From contig NZ_JBOEFX010000021.1 in the NCBI RefSeq assembly GCF_050633125.1, positions 186,001 to 250,000 on the forward strand: a DNA stretch of 64,000 nucleotides, in the 5' to 3' direction. Below, piece after piece: positions 51,632 to 59,298 of the stretch. The first letter of the stretch is position 1; each line of letters starts with the position of its first letter. The DNA comes from Lewinella sp050633125. GTDB lineage: Bacteria > Bacteroidota > Bacteroidia > Chitinophagales > Saprospiraceae. The notes below the pieces were generated by a model. It saw nothing but the letters and a program-made list of their open reading frames with translations. It was not told the origin of the DNA and did not search any database. Both the position numbers and the translations under genes were made by a program.

Positions 51632-52894
51632 CTACCCCATCCGAAAATAAATACACTTCAAGTACGCTCCTTCCGGAAATCCAATCGGGTGATCCACATC
51701 ATGAAAGCTGCGCTCGAGTTCTGTGAAAGGCTGGCTGGAAGCCCGCACCTCTTGGGTCATCAGCTCGAAGAACTCTTCGGCATTCACTCGGCTGGAGCAA
51801 GAGGCCAGTACCAGTATTCCACCTTTCGCAACAAGCGGTATAGCCAACTTGGCCAGGCGCGCGTAACTGTGCAAAGCGCCTTCGATCTCACTGGCTTTCT
51901 TTGCAAACGAAGGCGGATCGACGATCATCAATTCAAATTTTTCACCGGCGTTCCGAAGTTCTTCCAAAGCCTTAAATGCATCTTGGGCCAATGTGCGAAG
52001 CGGCGGGTCTTCAAGATTGAGAAGTGCATTCTTTTTTGCCATTTCCAAAGCTTGGGCGCTGATGTCCAGGCTGGTTACTTCGCGTGCGCCACCAGCCAAA
52101 GCGTGTACAGAAAAACCGCCAGCGTAAGAAAAGACGTCTAAAACACTCTTTCCTTCGGCCAGTTCTCCAATCCGCTTCCGATTGTGACGATGATCCAGAA
52201 AATAGCCGGTTTTGTGCCCTGCAATCACGTTGGCACTGAACCGAATACCATGTTCACGGAAGATGATCTCTGGATTGGGCAATTCGCCATAAATCACTTG
52301 CCCATCGTGCAGTCCTTGCAATGCTGCCTGTTGTTTCTGAACATTCCTGCTCAGTCGCAGCACCAGCGTTTTGGTCTTGCTTTTTGCCAATAAAAGCTCA
52401 AAAAGGTCTTGCAGGTAAGGCAGCCAAATGAGGCTGTACAGTTTCACCACCAGCACATGGTCGTATACATCGGCAATCAAACTGGGGAGGCCGTCGTTTT
52501 CGCCATAGATGAGGCGATAACTGTTGGTGTCCGTCGCCAAAAGTGGGGCACGCTTGGTATATGCGTCGTCAATTTTTTCTTCCAACCATGTTCGATCAAT
52601 ATTGGCCGATTGCATATATTGAAGCACCTTGATCCGAATGGGAGAAAAAGGATCATACAGTCCCAACGCTAGAAATTTATTCTTCTTCTGGTCAAAAATG
52701 ATGGCAAGGTCACCAGCTTTGCCTTCCTTGTTTTGCTTGGTAATTGAGGCTTCAAACACCCAAGGATGCTGCTTGCGCACCATCCGTTCCGCCGCAGGCT
52801 TGAGCCGGATAGCCAGCCGATCTTGACTTACATTGGGAAGCAGTGGAAATGAGGACAAAGTGATTGGTTTTGTTAAGCTTGTTTTTCTAGCCAC
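51632..52894 (-). CDS. class I SAM-dependent rRNA methyltransferase, RlmI-like (PUA plus Rossmann)
   Basis: A 420-residue protein. Residues about 25-100 are a PUA domain (RLKPAAERMVRKQHPWVFEASI), followed by the RlmI-type middle region (NSYRLIYGENDGLPSLIADVYDHVLVVKLYS) and the methyltransferase core with VLDVFSYAGGFSVHALAGGAREVTSLDIS and the catalytic IVDPPSF, plus LASCSSRV. RlmI methylates C5 of C1962 in 23S rRNA in E. coli; the target here is inferred. The start codon is GTG (52892-52894) and lies inside an 8-base-unit repeat, so a later start is possible. Confidence 0.9.
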   Translation of the reverse strand: MARKTSLTKPITLSSFPLLPNVSQDRLAIRLKPAAERMVRKQHPWVFEASITKQNKEGKAGDLAIIFDQKKNKFLALGLYDPFSPIRIKVLQYMQSANIDRTWLEEKIDDAYTKRAPLLATDTNSYRLIYGENDGLPSLIADVYDHVLVVKLYSLIWLPYLQDLFELLLAKSKTKTLVLRLSRNVQKQQAALQGLHDGQVIYGELPNPEIIFREHGIRFSANVIAGHKTGYFLDHRHNRKRIGELAEGKSVLDVFSYAGGFSVHALAGGAREVTSLDISAQALEMAKKNALLNLEDPPLRTLAQDAFKALEELRNAGEKFELMIVDPPSFAKKASEIEGALHSYARLAKLAIPLVAKGGILVLASCSSRVNAEEFFELMTQEVRASSQPFTELERSFHDVDHPIGFPEGAYLKCIYFRMG

Positions 52895-52915
52895 AGAGGC
52901 ACAGAGACACGGAGC
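52892..52915. repeat. 8-base-unit repeat at the start of the RlmI-like gene
   Basis: Three units CACAGAGG, CACAGAGA, CACGGAGC, matching the copy at 20157-20180. The first three bases form the GTG start codon of the gene on the minus strand. Confidence 0.7.
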
Positions 52916-52953
52916 TTTAAAGAGGATTTTTTAAATAATCCCAACTAATTCAC

Positions 52954-52985
52954 AAAAGTAGGCAGAGAATTTTGAATTAGGGCAA
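52954..52985 (-). promoter_or_regulatory. Bacteroidota-type promoter for the RlmI-like gene
   Basis: On the minus strand TTG-N21-TActTTTG with the -7 element at 52954-52961. The transcript would start near 52947 and include the whole repeat at 52892-52915 in its leader. Confidence 0.45.
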
Positions 52986-53098
52986 ACGCATCAAAAATAG
53001 AGGACCTCACAAAAGCAATACGCTCTATCGTTATCGAAAACTCGACTTGGATGGATGCTTTTCGCGAGAGGCAATGCCCTACTTAGTAGCGAATCTTC

Positions 53099-54733
53099 TC
53101 ACAACGTCTTCCCCAAAATCGCCTGTGCCGTCACCCGTGCCGTAACCACACAACCTCCCAGAAAGGTGCCCTCCAGCGAACGGTGCCCATGCATCCCGCC
53201 ACCGCCAAATCCTGCCGCTTCGCCAATAGCATACAACCCCGGAATGGGTGCTTGCTGACCAGCGCCATCAGGCTTCTGTAGCACTCGGCCACTCAGATCC
53301 GTTTGGATACCGCCAAGACTTTTCCGAGAAAGAATAAACTCCCTGATAGCCACAAAAGGCCCTTTTTTAGGGTCGCCAATTTTGGCCATATTGCTGGTGC
53401 GGGCCTTGTCACCGCGCCACTGCCGGGCATGCTGAATACGTTGCTGCTGCTTGTCGCGGTAAGGCGGTCCTTGGTCAATACTACCGTCATAGGCAGCTAC
53501 AGCGGCTTTTACATCCTGTAGCTGTACTGCATCCGTGCCTTGCAGGGCATTCATTTTATCTACAAGCTCTTCCAAGGTGTCGGCAACGAGTACATCCTCA
53601 CAGTCGGTGATCATCTTATCGACGAGTTCCTTGTTGCCCAGCAAAACGGTCTTGATGACTTTGAGGAATTTTTTATTCCTAAAGGCCGGATTGTGCTCCG
53701 AGCCCGAAATGGCAAACTCCTTCAGCATGATCCCGTAGTTGAGCACCTGCCACGAGTATTTTTCTTCTTCCTCGCAAATACGTTCTACGAGGTAGCGAGT
53801 ATCGTAGGCGGTCACCAGCGGCTCTGGCCCCATACGCTCGCCCCGATAGTTGAGCCAAAGGGCCGTTTTGCAGGGGACAAGGCTGAGACCGTGATCTTTT
53901 TTGCGAGGCGCATAATGCCGAATACCCGCTGCATAATTCCACTGCTTATCCAGGTTCACGACATTGCCATCAATAGCCGCAGTAGCATCATGCAAGTCGC
54001 CAAGGGCGTATTTGTGAGCACCATTGAGGATAACCTCCGGTGGTTTGCCCCAGGTAGGGTACCAGTTTTGTTTTATTTTTTCGATGTTGCCGTTGATGCC
54101 GCCGGTTGCCACAATCACCGTTTCCGCTACAGCGGCAAACTCCGTGTCTTTGCCCTCGAGTTGGCCATGTACGCCCTGTACGCCTTCGCTGTTACCCAAG
54201 AGTTCCAGCACGCGATGCTCGTAATGGATGCTCAAAAGCTTGTTGTTACTATGCCCCAAAAGCTTGCGCTTAAAAACCTGTACGAGCTCCCAACCCGTGC
54301 CCCATACCATATGAAAGCGGGGAACAGAGTTGCCATCATCGTTCAGGCCGCGTTCTACCCAGTTGAGTACCCGGAAAAAGTCAATACCGTTTTTTCTCAA
54401 CCAGTGATAACCGTGATCGGTGCACAGGTGCAGGTACTGATCGGCCCATTGCTTGCCCCAGTATTCATCTGCCGCAAAATCAGCAAAATTGTACCAATCT
54501 TGCTTAGCTAACTCAATACTGTCTTTGATGCCATTGCGGCGCTGGTGTTTGGTGTCTACGAAAAACATGCCTCCAAAGGCCCATTTGGCGAGCCCTCCCA
54601 GCTCATGCTCCACATCTCGGTCCAGCATCAGCACTCGCTTACCGGCGTCAAGCAATTCGATAGCTGCAATGATCCCGGCAATACCGGCACCAACAATAAT
54701 AACATCCGACTGATAATGAAGCGTAGAGGACAT
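53099..54733 (-). CDS. FAD-binding dehydrogenase (3-ketosteroid-dehydrogenase / fumarate-reductase flavoprotein type)
   Basis: A 544-residue flavoprotein. The N-terminal DVIIVGAGIAGIIAAIELLDAGKRVLMLDRD is the FAD motif, followed by GGLAKWAFGGMFFV, and the C-terminal SLGGIQTDLSGRVLQKPDGAGQQAPIPGLYAIGEAAGFGGGGMHGHRSLEGTFLGGCVVTARV is the second FAD-binding region. This build matches the FAD-dependent 3-oxosteroid dehydrogenase-like branch, but substrate residues cannot be judged. It has no subunit partners nearby. The strand opposite is open over about 970 bases (53540-54511), a shadow of its codon use. Confidence 0.88.
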   Translation of the reverse strand: MSSTLHYQSDVIIVGAGIAGIIAAIELLDAGKRVLMLDRDVEHELGGLAKWAFGGMFFVDTKHQRRNGIKDSIELAKQDWYNFADFAADEYWGKQWADQYLHLCTDHGYHWLRKNGIDFFRVLNWVERGLNDDGNSVPRFHMVWGTGWELVQVFKRKLLGHSNNKLLSIHYEHRVLELLGNSEGVQGVHGQLEGKDTEFAAVAETVIVATGGINGNIEKIKQNWYPTWGKPPEVILNGAHKYALGDLHDATAAIDGNVVNLDKQWNYAAGIRHYAPRKKDHGLSLVPCKTALWLNYRGERMGPEPLVTAYDTRYLVERICEEEEKYSWQVLNYGIMLKEFAISGSEHNPAFRNKKFLKVIKTVLLGNKELVDKMITDCEDVLVADTLEELVDKMNALQGTDAVQLQDVKAAVAAYDGSIDQGPPYRDKQQQRIQHARQWRGDKARTSNMAKIGDPKKGPFVAIREFILSRKSLGGIQTDLSGRVLQKPDGAGQQAPIPGLYAIGEAAGFGGGGMHGHRSLEGTFLGGCVVTARVTAQAILGKTL

Positions 54734-54895
54734 AGAAAGGGCAGATTTGCTGCCAATATCGCAAATTTCAGTAAGAAGGGCTCGCTAGATTTTGGGCAAC
54801 GTCTTTCTACACGCTACCCAAGGGGCCCCGCATCTCTCTACAACTTTAACCTTTAAGCTAAAGTCCAGCTAATTATTTCTTATTTTGCCACTCTT

Positions 54896-55831
54896 ATGGA
54901 GTTGATCAACTTGGATTCGTTTCGGCGCTATTACAATACGCACATTTTTCCAGAGCTGCAGCGCACCGAGCGCCTGCGTAAGCGACTGCTTACCCTTATT
55001 TTTCTTTCGGCGCTCATTATCTTCCTCATCCTAACTATCTCGGCCTATCTGGGGGTGGTTTTGATCTCGTTGTTTCTCATTATGCCCATTACCTTCTACA
55101 TCTTTTACCTAGCGTATCAGATTCAGAAATTTCGGCAAACCTTTAAACCGCGGATAGTAGGACTAATCCTCGATTTTATGAATGAGCAGCTCAATTTCAC
55201 CAACCTGAGCTACGATCCGCGCCAGATGATCCCCAAGCTGCTATTTCAGCAGAGCAATATTTTTGCGACTCCTGCCCAATATTACCAGGGCGAAGACTTC
55301 ATCAAAGGCATGGTAGGTGAAATGCCCTTCGCGCTTTCCGAGCTGGTTGTGCGCGACATGTCTAGCATGACCAACAAGCTGCAAGATGTATTTGAAGGCG
55401 TTTTTCTACACGCCATCTTTGCCGAAGAGGATACCGAAGGCACTATCGTGGTTTGGCCCCGCCGCCGCAAGCACTACCTGACCCGCAGTATCAAAGAATT
55501 CAATTTCCAGGGCGGTGTAAACGTAGATCACGAAATCAACGACCCCTTTTTTCATGAACAATTCCTGGTCTACGCCACCGAAGACACCCACGTACAGGGT
55601 ATCCTGTCGGAGCCTATGCAAGATGCCCTCTCGCGTTACGTGGAGATTACCGGAAAAGACATTTACCTCTCCTTTATAGACCGCAATATTTTTGCCGCCA
55701 TCAGTGAAGAGCGTGATTTGCTAGAGCCCAGCATCTTTACGTCCAATATCAACTTCGACCTCATCCGAGAATTCTATTTCGATATCATGCTGGTACTGAA
55801 AATCGTCGAAGATTTTGATCAGACGCATTAA
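54896..55831 (+). CDS. DUF3137-family membrane protein
   Basis: A 311-residue protein with two N-terminal membrane helices (about 32-49 and 51-74) after a short cytosolic stretch, and a C-terminal cytosolic domain that starts RPRIVGLILDFMNEQLNFTNLSYDPR and includes FEGVFLHAIFAEEDTEGTIVVWPRRRKHYLTRSIKEF and HEQFLVYATEDTHVQGILSEPMQDAL, the pattern of DUF3137. The family function is unknown. It is alone on its strand. Confidence 0.85.
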   Translation: MELINLDSFRRYYNTHIFPELQRTERLRKRLLTLIFLSALIIFLILTISAYLGVVLISLFLIMPITFYIFYLAYQIQKFRQTFKPRIVGLILDFMNEQLNFTNLSYDPRQMIPKLLFQQSNIFATPAQYYQGEDFIKGMVGEMPFALSELVVRDMSSMTNKLQDVFEGVFLHAIFAEEDTEGTIVVWPRRRKHYLTRSIKEFNFQGGVNVDHEINDPFFHEQFLVYATEDTHVQGILSEPMQDALSRYVEITGKDIYLSFIDRNIFAAISEERDLLEPSIFTSNINFDLIREFYFDIMLVLKIVEDFDQTH

Positions 55832-55861
55832 ATATTCTATCTTTTTGGGGTCATGCCGGTA

Positions 55862-56210
55862 GGTGCGTTGCTTTGCAAACACCCCTACGGCACCAGGCTG
55901 TCCAGTCGCTGCCACTCCTTTCCATCCTTCGCCCTGCTCCTCCGTCCGCCTTGCTTCAGGCTCCGCCTTACGCACTGCTGTTGCACTTACTTACGGGCCT
56001 GTCCCCGTCCATGTGTCCCGCTGGCGGGGTCAACTCGCAGAGTTGGGGGCACACCACAACAGGAACCAATTCAGAGAATTGAGGGAAGGATCAGCCTCTT
56101 ACTTAGAATTTTGACAGCGTTTATACCCTCTTCGGAGGAGGTTACACCTCCGTGCGCTCGGAGTTCCGCCATTTGTATAAATACATTCATGCATTTACAT
56201 GAAATGACCA
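55862..56210. repeat. GC-rich gene-free stretch, probable interspersed repeat
   Basis: The stretch from 55862 holds a hairpin (GGTG 55862-55865, TTGC 55868-55871, loop TTT, GCAA 55875-55878, CACC 55880-55883), then about 200 bases with strong C bias on the plus strand and a CGGAGG/CCTCCG stem (56131-56150). Open frames exist in several phases but none has family features; their composition is that of a structured repeat rather than a gene. I suspect a multi-copy element; this needs a search to decide. Confidence 0.4.
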
Positions 56211-56219
56211 AAGGCCAAT

Positions 56220-56382
56220 TATAGTCCTCCAAGTCAGGATTTGTGAAAATATGACGACCCTATTTTTTTTGACCCTCAAGGCGAAAAACACAGGCATAAC
56301 CGTAGTTGCAGCGAGTATTTTCAACGCAGCGAGGCGAAAAAATAGCAAGACAGAATTCACAAATCTTGGGTTGGGGACTATA
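56220..56382. mobile_element. MITE-like element with 27-28-base terminal inverted repeats
   Basis: The left arm (56220-56247) starts TATAGTCC and ends GATTTGTGAA; the right arm (56356-56382) is its inverse, starting TTCACAAATC and ending GGACTATA. About 22 of 28 positions pair. The interior of about 108 bases has T-run TATTTTTTTT and the direct repeat GGCGAAAAA twice, and no gene. Bases just outside are AAT and AAA, so no target duplication is evident. Confidence 0.5.
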
Positions 56383-56495
56383 AAAGGAAATCCGCTGCCC
56401 CTGAGCCGCAGTTTCCTCATCCGGGCCCCGCGCTTCGGCCTCACGGCCTGCGCGGCTATTGCTGTTCTAGTGGTTGAGGGTCGTTAATGGGGCGA

Positions 56496-56515
56496 GTTAA
56501 ATTCGTGAATTTAAC
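56496..56515. promoter_or_regulatory. palindrome upstream of sanA-like gene
   Basis: GTTAAATTC-GT-GAATTTAAC is a perfect 9-base inverted repeat with a 2-base spacer, 85 bases before the ATG at 56601. It could be an operator or a hairpin; no factor is suggested. Confidence 0.35.
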
Positions 56516-56600
56516 CCATCCAATCTCCATCTTATATTTTTCTCAGCTGTATATTGTCTGGTTGTTTTATACCCCCCCCTAAAACCATCAATTTTGTATC

Positions 56601-57233
56601 ATGAAAAAATGGCTCAAAATTTCAGCCTTCCTTATACTGCTCGTTGTTATCGTCACGATACTTAATTATCACTATGTAAAACGACAAACCGCTACCTCTT
56701 TATTTACAAACACCAGTGCCATCCCGCCTCAGAAAGTCGGCCTTGTGCTTGGCACGTCCAAGTATTTAGCCGGTGGGCAGATCAACCTTTATTACCACTA
56801 CAGAATTACAGCAGCGCAGCAACTTTTTGAAGCTGGCAAGGTCCAATTTCTGTTGCTTAGCGGTGATAATGGCACCAAAGAATACAACGAGCCGGCGCAA
56901 ATGAAAGAAGATTTGGTAGCGCTCGGTATTCCGGCAGATCGTATTTACCTGGACTATGCAGGCTTTCGTACCCTCGACTCTGTCGTACGAGCTAAGGAGA
57001 TTTTCGGGCAAAAATCCTTTATTTGCATTTCGCAACCCTTTCACGTAGCTCGAGCCATATACATCGGACAGCAACATGGATTAGAAGTTAGCGGATATGT
57101 GGCTCAAGAAGTAAGCTTGGCCTATGGTTATACGGTACTTATCCGAGAATACCTTGCCCGTATGAAGATGCAGCTTGATTTAATATTTGGTAAAGCCCCA
57201 AAATACTTGGGTGAGAAAATAACGATTGAATAG
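56601..57233 (+). CDS. sanA: SanA/YdcF-family (DUF218) inner-membrane protein
   Basis: A 210-residue protein with one N-terminal membrane helix (about 5-23) and a periplasmic DUF218 domain: KVGLVLGTSKYLAGGQINLYYHYRITAAQQLFEAGKVQFLLLSGDNG, then EPAQMKEDLVALGIPADRIYLDYAGFRTLDSVVRAKEIF and ISQPFHVARAIYIGQQHGLEVSGYVA. The conserved Glu-Pro-x-x-Met and the DYAG-RTLDS stretch match SanA, linked to envelope barrier function against vancomycin in enterobacteria. It is followed after 5 bases by the YfiT-like gene. Confidence 0.9.
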   Translation: MKKWLKISAFLILLVVIVTILNYHYVKRQTATSLFTNTSAIPPQKVGLVLGTSKYLAGGQINLYYHYRITAAQQLFEAGKVQFLLLSGDNGTKEYNEPAQMKEDLVALGIPADRIYLDYAGFRTLDSVVRAKEIFGQKSFICISQPFHVARAIYIGQQHGLEVSGYVAQEVSLAYGYTVLIREYLARMKMQLDLIFGKAPKYLGEKITIE

Positions 57234-57238
57234 ACCTT

Positions 57239-57769
57239 ATGAAATCACAACACGAACTCAGTTATCCCATCGGAACATTTGCGGCTATCCCTTCCCCTTC
57301 TGCCAATATTATTGCTGATTGGCAGCAAATAATAGCCGATTTCCCCAACCAGCTACGCACAGCAACCAGTGGCTTATCCTCCCAAGAATTAGCCTATCAC
57401 TATCGCCCCGGAGGCTGGACGATTCGCCAGGTCGTTCACCACTGTGCAGACAGCCATATGAATGCTTTTATTCGTTTCAAGTTGGCCCTCACCGAGGACA
57501 AGCCCTCCATTAAGCCTTACAATGAGGCTGCTTGGGCAGAAATGGCAGACTACCATCTTCCTATCGAGATCTCCCTGGCCATTCTAGAAGGAATACATAC
57601 CCGTTGGGTAGCGCTATTAAACGGAATGAAAGAGGATCAATACCAATGTTCTTTTTTTCATCCAGAGCATGGCGCTCCCTTTAGTTTATTATTAGGCTTG
57701 GATAATTACCAATGGCATTGTCGGCACCATTTGGCACACGTGAAGCAAGCAAAAGCATTAAAATTTTAG
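57239..57769 (+). CDS. YfiT-family metal-dependent DinB-like protein (BstA-type)
   Basis: A 176-residue four-helix protein of the DinB superfamily. It starts LSYPIGTF and contains YHYRPGGWTIRQVVHHCADSHMNAFIRFKLALTED and NYQWHCRHHLAHVKQAKAL, with the three His (one near residue 67 and two in WHCRHHLAHV) that bind the metal. The Bacillus homologue YfiT/BstA is a putative metal hydrolase or bacillithiol transferase. It follows the SanA-like gene after 5 bases, so the two are probably co-transcribed. Confidence 0.9.
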   Translation: MKSQHELSYPIGTFAAIPSPSANIIADWQQIIADFPNQLRTATSGLSSQELAYHYRPGGWTIRQVVHHCADSHMNAFIRFKLALTEDKPSIKPYNEAAWAEMADYHLPIEISLAILEGIHTRWVALLNGMKEDQYQCSFFHPEHGAPFSLLLGLDNYQWHCRHHLAHVKQAKALKF

Positions 57770-57891
57770 CAAGGTCAACCAGGGCAATCCAGAAAAAGGG
57801 TTCAGTACCCCGTAAATACGGCAATCGCACCATCGCAATGGTACGATTAGCCCTCCCAGTTATCGCTCCCTGATTTCATCCTACGAATCTG

Positions 57892-57899
57892 TATCTTTG
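57892..57899 (+). promoter_or_regulatory. -7 element directly before the methyltransferase gene
   Basis: TAtcTTTG ends 4 bases before the ATG at 57904, the same spacing and nearly the same bases (TGCG/TGCT) as before rlmN. A leaderless transcript is likely; no alternative Met lies nearby. Confidence 0.45.
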
Positions 57900-57903
57900 T
57901 GCG

Positions 57904-59070
57904 ATGGAAGCAATAGAAACCTTTTTGGATCATCTTTCTCAGGCACTCACCAGCCAACAGTTGAGTAAATTAACGCTAAGTAAAAACCGTAGTGCTCAAT
58001 CCGATTTAAAGAATGTCTATGCACGCCTGGTATTAATCAAGGAAGAGCCACACCTTTCCTGCACGCTGCGTTTTGCTACGCGAGATGAGACCAAAAATTT
58101 CCACCTTACACAAGCTACCGCTGCCATAAACAAATGGCTCACCGAAGATTTTCGCCAAGCCGAGTTATTTACGGTTTCCGAACAGACCAGCTTGATGATA
58201 AGTAAGAAAGGTAAGGGCTTATTACGCTCCCGTGCTATCGCTACCCGCGAACCCGTTTCATTGAAACACAATCAACAAAAGCAACGCCCACTGACAGAAC
58301 GGCCAAGGCCCTACCTTACCTCGCTGGGCATTGCTGGGCAGGATGGCCAAATTCTACAAAATGGCCGTCGTAAGTTTCGACAAATCAATAAGTACATCGA
58401 ACTTATCAGCCACCTTTTACGGGAACAACCATTATCCAAAGGTGCCCGCATCGTAGATATGGGTTCCGGCAAGGGTTACCTCACCTTTGGCTTGTATGAC
58501 TATCTCGTCAATGAAACCCAACTGCCTATTAAAATGACAGGGGTTGAGCTTCGTCCCGATCTAGTGAAGATTTGCAACACCATTGCTGAGCAAAACAAGT
58601 TTCAAGGCTTAGAATTTATCGCAGGTGATATCCATCAGTACCAACCAGATGGCGGTATTGATATGCTCATCGCCCTCCACGCTTGCGATACCGCCACCGA
58701 CGAAGCAATAGCCAAAGGTATACGAGCACAAGCCGAACTTATTATCGTAGCTCCTTGCTGCCACAAACAAGTGCGCAAAGCAATGCAGCCTCCTGTAACA
58801 CTGCAACCGATGTTACAGCATGGTATTCTTTTAGAACGCCAAGCAGAAATGCTGACCGATGCTATTCGTAGTTTACTATTAGAAGCGAATGGCTACAAAA
58901 CCAAAGTGTTTGAATTTATCGGCACCGAGCATACTCCCAAAAATGTAATGATTACGGCCATTAAAAGCCAACCAAGACCTGAAGCACTGGAAGAAATCAA
59001 AGACCTAAAGTCTCAGTTTGGCATCGAAAGACATCATCTTGAAGACCTTTTGGTTAAAATGACCAACTAA
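57904..59070 (+). CDS. SAM-dependent methyltransferase (Methyltransf_32-like)
   Basis: A 388-residue protein. Residues 1 to about 130 are an unrecognised domain with many basic residues. Residues 150-388 are a methyltransferase of the GSTCD/METTL25-like group: IVDMGSGKGYLTFGLYDYL (motif I), MTGVELRPDLVKICNTIAE (motif II), MLIALHACDTATDEAIAKGI and LIIVAPCCHKQVRKAM. The HACD and CCHK patterns suggest a nucleic-acid or small-molecule substrate in the cytosol; which one is unknown. It ends before a likely terminator. Confidence 0.85.
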   Translation: MEAIETFLDHLSQALTSQQLSKLTLSKNRSAQSDLKNVYARLVLIKEEPHLSCTLRFATRDETKNFHLTQATAAINKWLTEDFRQAELFTVSEQTSLMISKKGKGLLRSRAIATREPVSLKHNQQKQRPLTERPRPYLTSLGIAGQDGQILQNGRRKFRQINKYIELISHLLREQPLSKGARIVDMGSGKGYLTFGLYDYLVNETQLPIKMTGVELRPDLVKICNTIAEQNKFQGLEFIAGDIHQYQPDGGIDMLIALHACDTATDEAIAKGIRAQAELIIVAPCCHKQVRKAMQPPVTLQPMLQHGILLERQAEMLTDAIRSLLLEANGYKTKVFEFIGTEHTPKNVMITAIKSQPRPEALEEIKDLKSQFGIERHHLEDLLVKMTN

Positions 59071-59105
59071 ACTCAACAAAGTCATTATTTTAGCCTCTAC
59101 AAGCC

Positions 59106-59150
59106 AACTAGTTTTCATCATTATTACACTAGTTGCCCCTTTTCCTTTTT
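59106..59150 (+). terminator. probable terminator after the methyltransferase gene
   Basis: CAACTAGT (59106-59113) and ACTAGTTG (59129-59136) form a perfect 8-bp stem with a 15-base loop, followed by a C/T-run ending CCTTTTTG. The rest of 59151-59298 shows no gene. Confidence 0.5.
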
Positions 59151-59298
59151 GAAACCAAGGCTTAAAGCCAACCTCAATACAACCAAATTTTTTGCTTTAC
59201 TTGGCTATTTTGCTAAGTAAAAGAATTGTACGGCCCTGGACTCACCCCTCCAGTTGCAGCAGCCGGTAATTTGGGTCATTGATAAAGGAACAACCACT

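Noticed and set aside
53540..54511. A 323-codon open frame opposite the FAD dehydrogenase gene
   Set aside because: The minus strand has both FAD-binding motifs in order; the plus frame has no recognisable family and mirrors the codon use of the dehydrogenase.
56251..56487. A 78-codon open frame across the MITE-like element
   Set aside because: It runs through the right arm of the inverted repeat and into a low-complexity GC-rich stretch; no signal or family features.
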